Shown here: piece after piece, positions 63,820-64,000 of the stretch
How positions within the stretch are numbered: the first letter of the stretch is position 1
How the letters are laid out: every line of letters starts with the position of its first letter
Origin: Pseudoalteromonas luteoviolacea NCIMB 1944
GTDB taxonomy: Bacteria; Pseudomonadota; Gammaproteobacteria; Enterobacterales; Alteromonadaceae
Length of the DNA: 64,000 nt
Assembly: GCF_001625565.1 (NCBI RefSeq)
Contig: NZ_AUXS01000011.1
Coordinates: 124,001 to 188,000 of the forward strand
Direction of reading: 5' to 3'
Position numbers and translations under genes: made by a program
The notes under the pieces: generated by a model
Seen by the model: only the letters and a program-made list of their open reading frames with translations
Told to the model about the DNA's origin: nothing
The model's database searches: none

Positions 63820-64000
63820 TTACGCTGCGTAATTCTCTTTAGCTGACGGTTGTAACTCCATTAATACAGCTTGCCATAGCCCACTCAATCCTAATAAGTA
63901 ATGTGGCTGCTGGTAAACAGGCTGTGTTTCCCCTTGAACAGTGGCGGCGAGTGTTGCAATAGCTGCGAGGTTGCATTGGTCTCTGTGGTTCATTAACTGT
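63820..64000 (-). CDS. 3' end of an unidentified gene
   Basis: The minus strand is open from the window edge to the TAA at 63820-63822, about 60 codons. The composition (NLAAIATLAATVQGE, YLLGLSGLWQAVLMEL) looks coding, with a helical, Ala/Gln-rich end. It is the first minus-strand gene after the plus-strand tract, so it probably belongs to the conserved chromosome. Not enough sequence to name it. Confidence 0.65.
   Translation of the reverse strand, partial: QLMNHRDQCNLAAIATLAATVQGETQPVYQQPHYLLGLSGLWQAVLMELQPSAKENYAA

Noticed and set aside
28000-64000. Integron integrase or transposase
   Set aside because: No tyrosine-recombinase or transposase motifs were found in any large frame, so the array is described as lacking an integrase within the window.

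Overview
The window looks like a chromosomal segment of a marine gammaproteobacterium, most probably Pseudoalteromonas or a close relative. The reasons are moderate-to-low GC, a secreted chitin-degradation cluster with AxWW-type chitin-binding modules, an S9 dipeptidyl peptidase, a DUF1552/DUF1592 pair, and an orphan double-glycine leader peptide of the KLKxNKKSxKxLS type. No tRNA, rRNA, CRISPR array, transposase or integrase gene was seen. All family names come from reading motifs by eye; no database search was run.

Layout. 1-1.2 kb: the end of a repeat-rich protein and a DM13 membrane protein. 1.9-12.3 kb: four consecutive plus-strand genes for secreted proteins that each carry two CBM5/12-type modules: a GH18 chitinase, an AA10 lytic polysaccharide monooxygenase (LPMO), a Serratia ChiA-like GH18 chitinase and an M4 metalloprotease. 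Together they could attack a chitin-protein matrix such as crustacean cuticle. 12.3-17.4 kb: a DUF418 membrane protein, an orphan peptide precursor, a secreted esterase-TPR protein, and a divergent ToxR/CadC-like regulator whose intergenic region holds four 7-bp boxes exactly 11 bp apart. 17.5-18.6 kb: a TetR repressor and a DHFR-like reductase, with a perfect palindrome inside a near-consensus promoter. 18.7-26.5 kb: a LysR regulator and a divergent RND efflux operon ending in a quinone-type oxidoreductase, an arrangement like MexT-MexEF-OprN. 26.6-28 kb: a PagL-like lipid A deacylase and an MlaC-like protein.

28.9-41.2 kb and 58.8-63.4 kb hold small, AT-rich, unrelated genes all on the plus strand: Nudix, methyltransferase, GNAT, Crp/Fnr-like, HabA-like, receiver, zinc-ribbon, VOC/glyoxalase and hypothetical membrane or secreted proteins. 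They are separated by inverted-repeat spacers. One spacer (39249-39362) has the full layout of an integron attC site, and several others keep an R'-like GTTAnnn box 20-25 nt before the next start codon. I infer a chromosomal cassette array, or a cluster of attC sites lacking an integrase. The same tracts hold a poly-G-frameshifted OmpA-like gene, a repeat that supplies identical C-terminal tails to two unrelated proteins, and an upstream module shared by two unrelated genes.

Between these tracts, 41.7-48.0 kb is a minus-strand operon for secreted redox proteins. It combines CBM2, YceI-like, cytochrome c and DUF1587-1595/DUF1592 domains with a Tat-exported DUF1552 partner. The architecture recalls the CBM2/YceI redox proteins linked to polysaccharide oxidation in Cellvibrio and Saccharophagus, and it could be functionally linked to the LPMO. 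48.5-53.3 kb encodes one 1591-aa DUF4011-SF1 helicase-Vsr-like nuclease-DUF3320 protein, a probable anti-phage protein. A nucleoside hydrolase, a small Ivy-like secreted protein and a dipeptidyl peptidase IV follow; a decayed copy of the peptidase 3' end lies about 1.2 kb from the intact gene. The window ends in the 3' part of a minus-strand gene.
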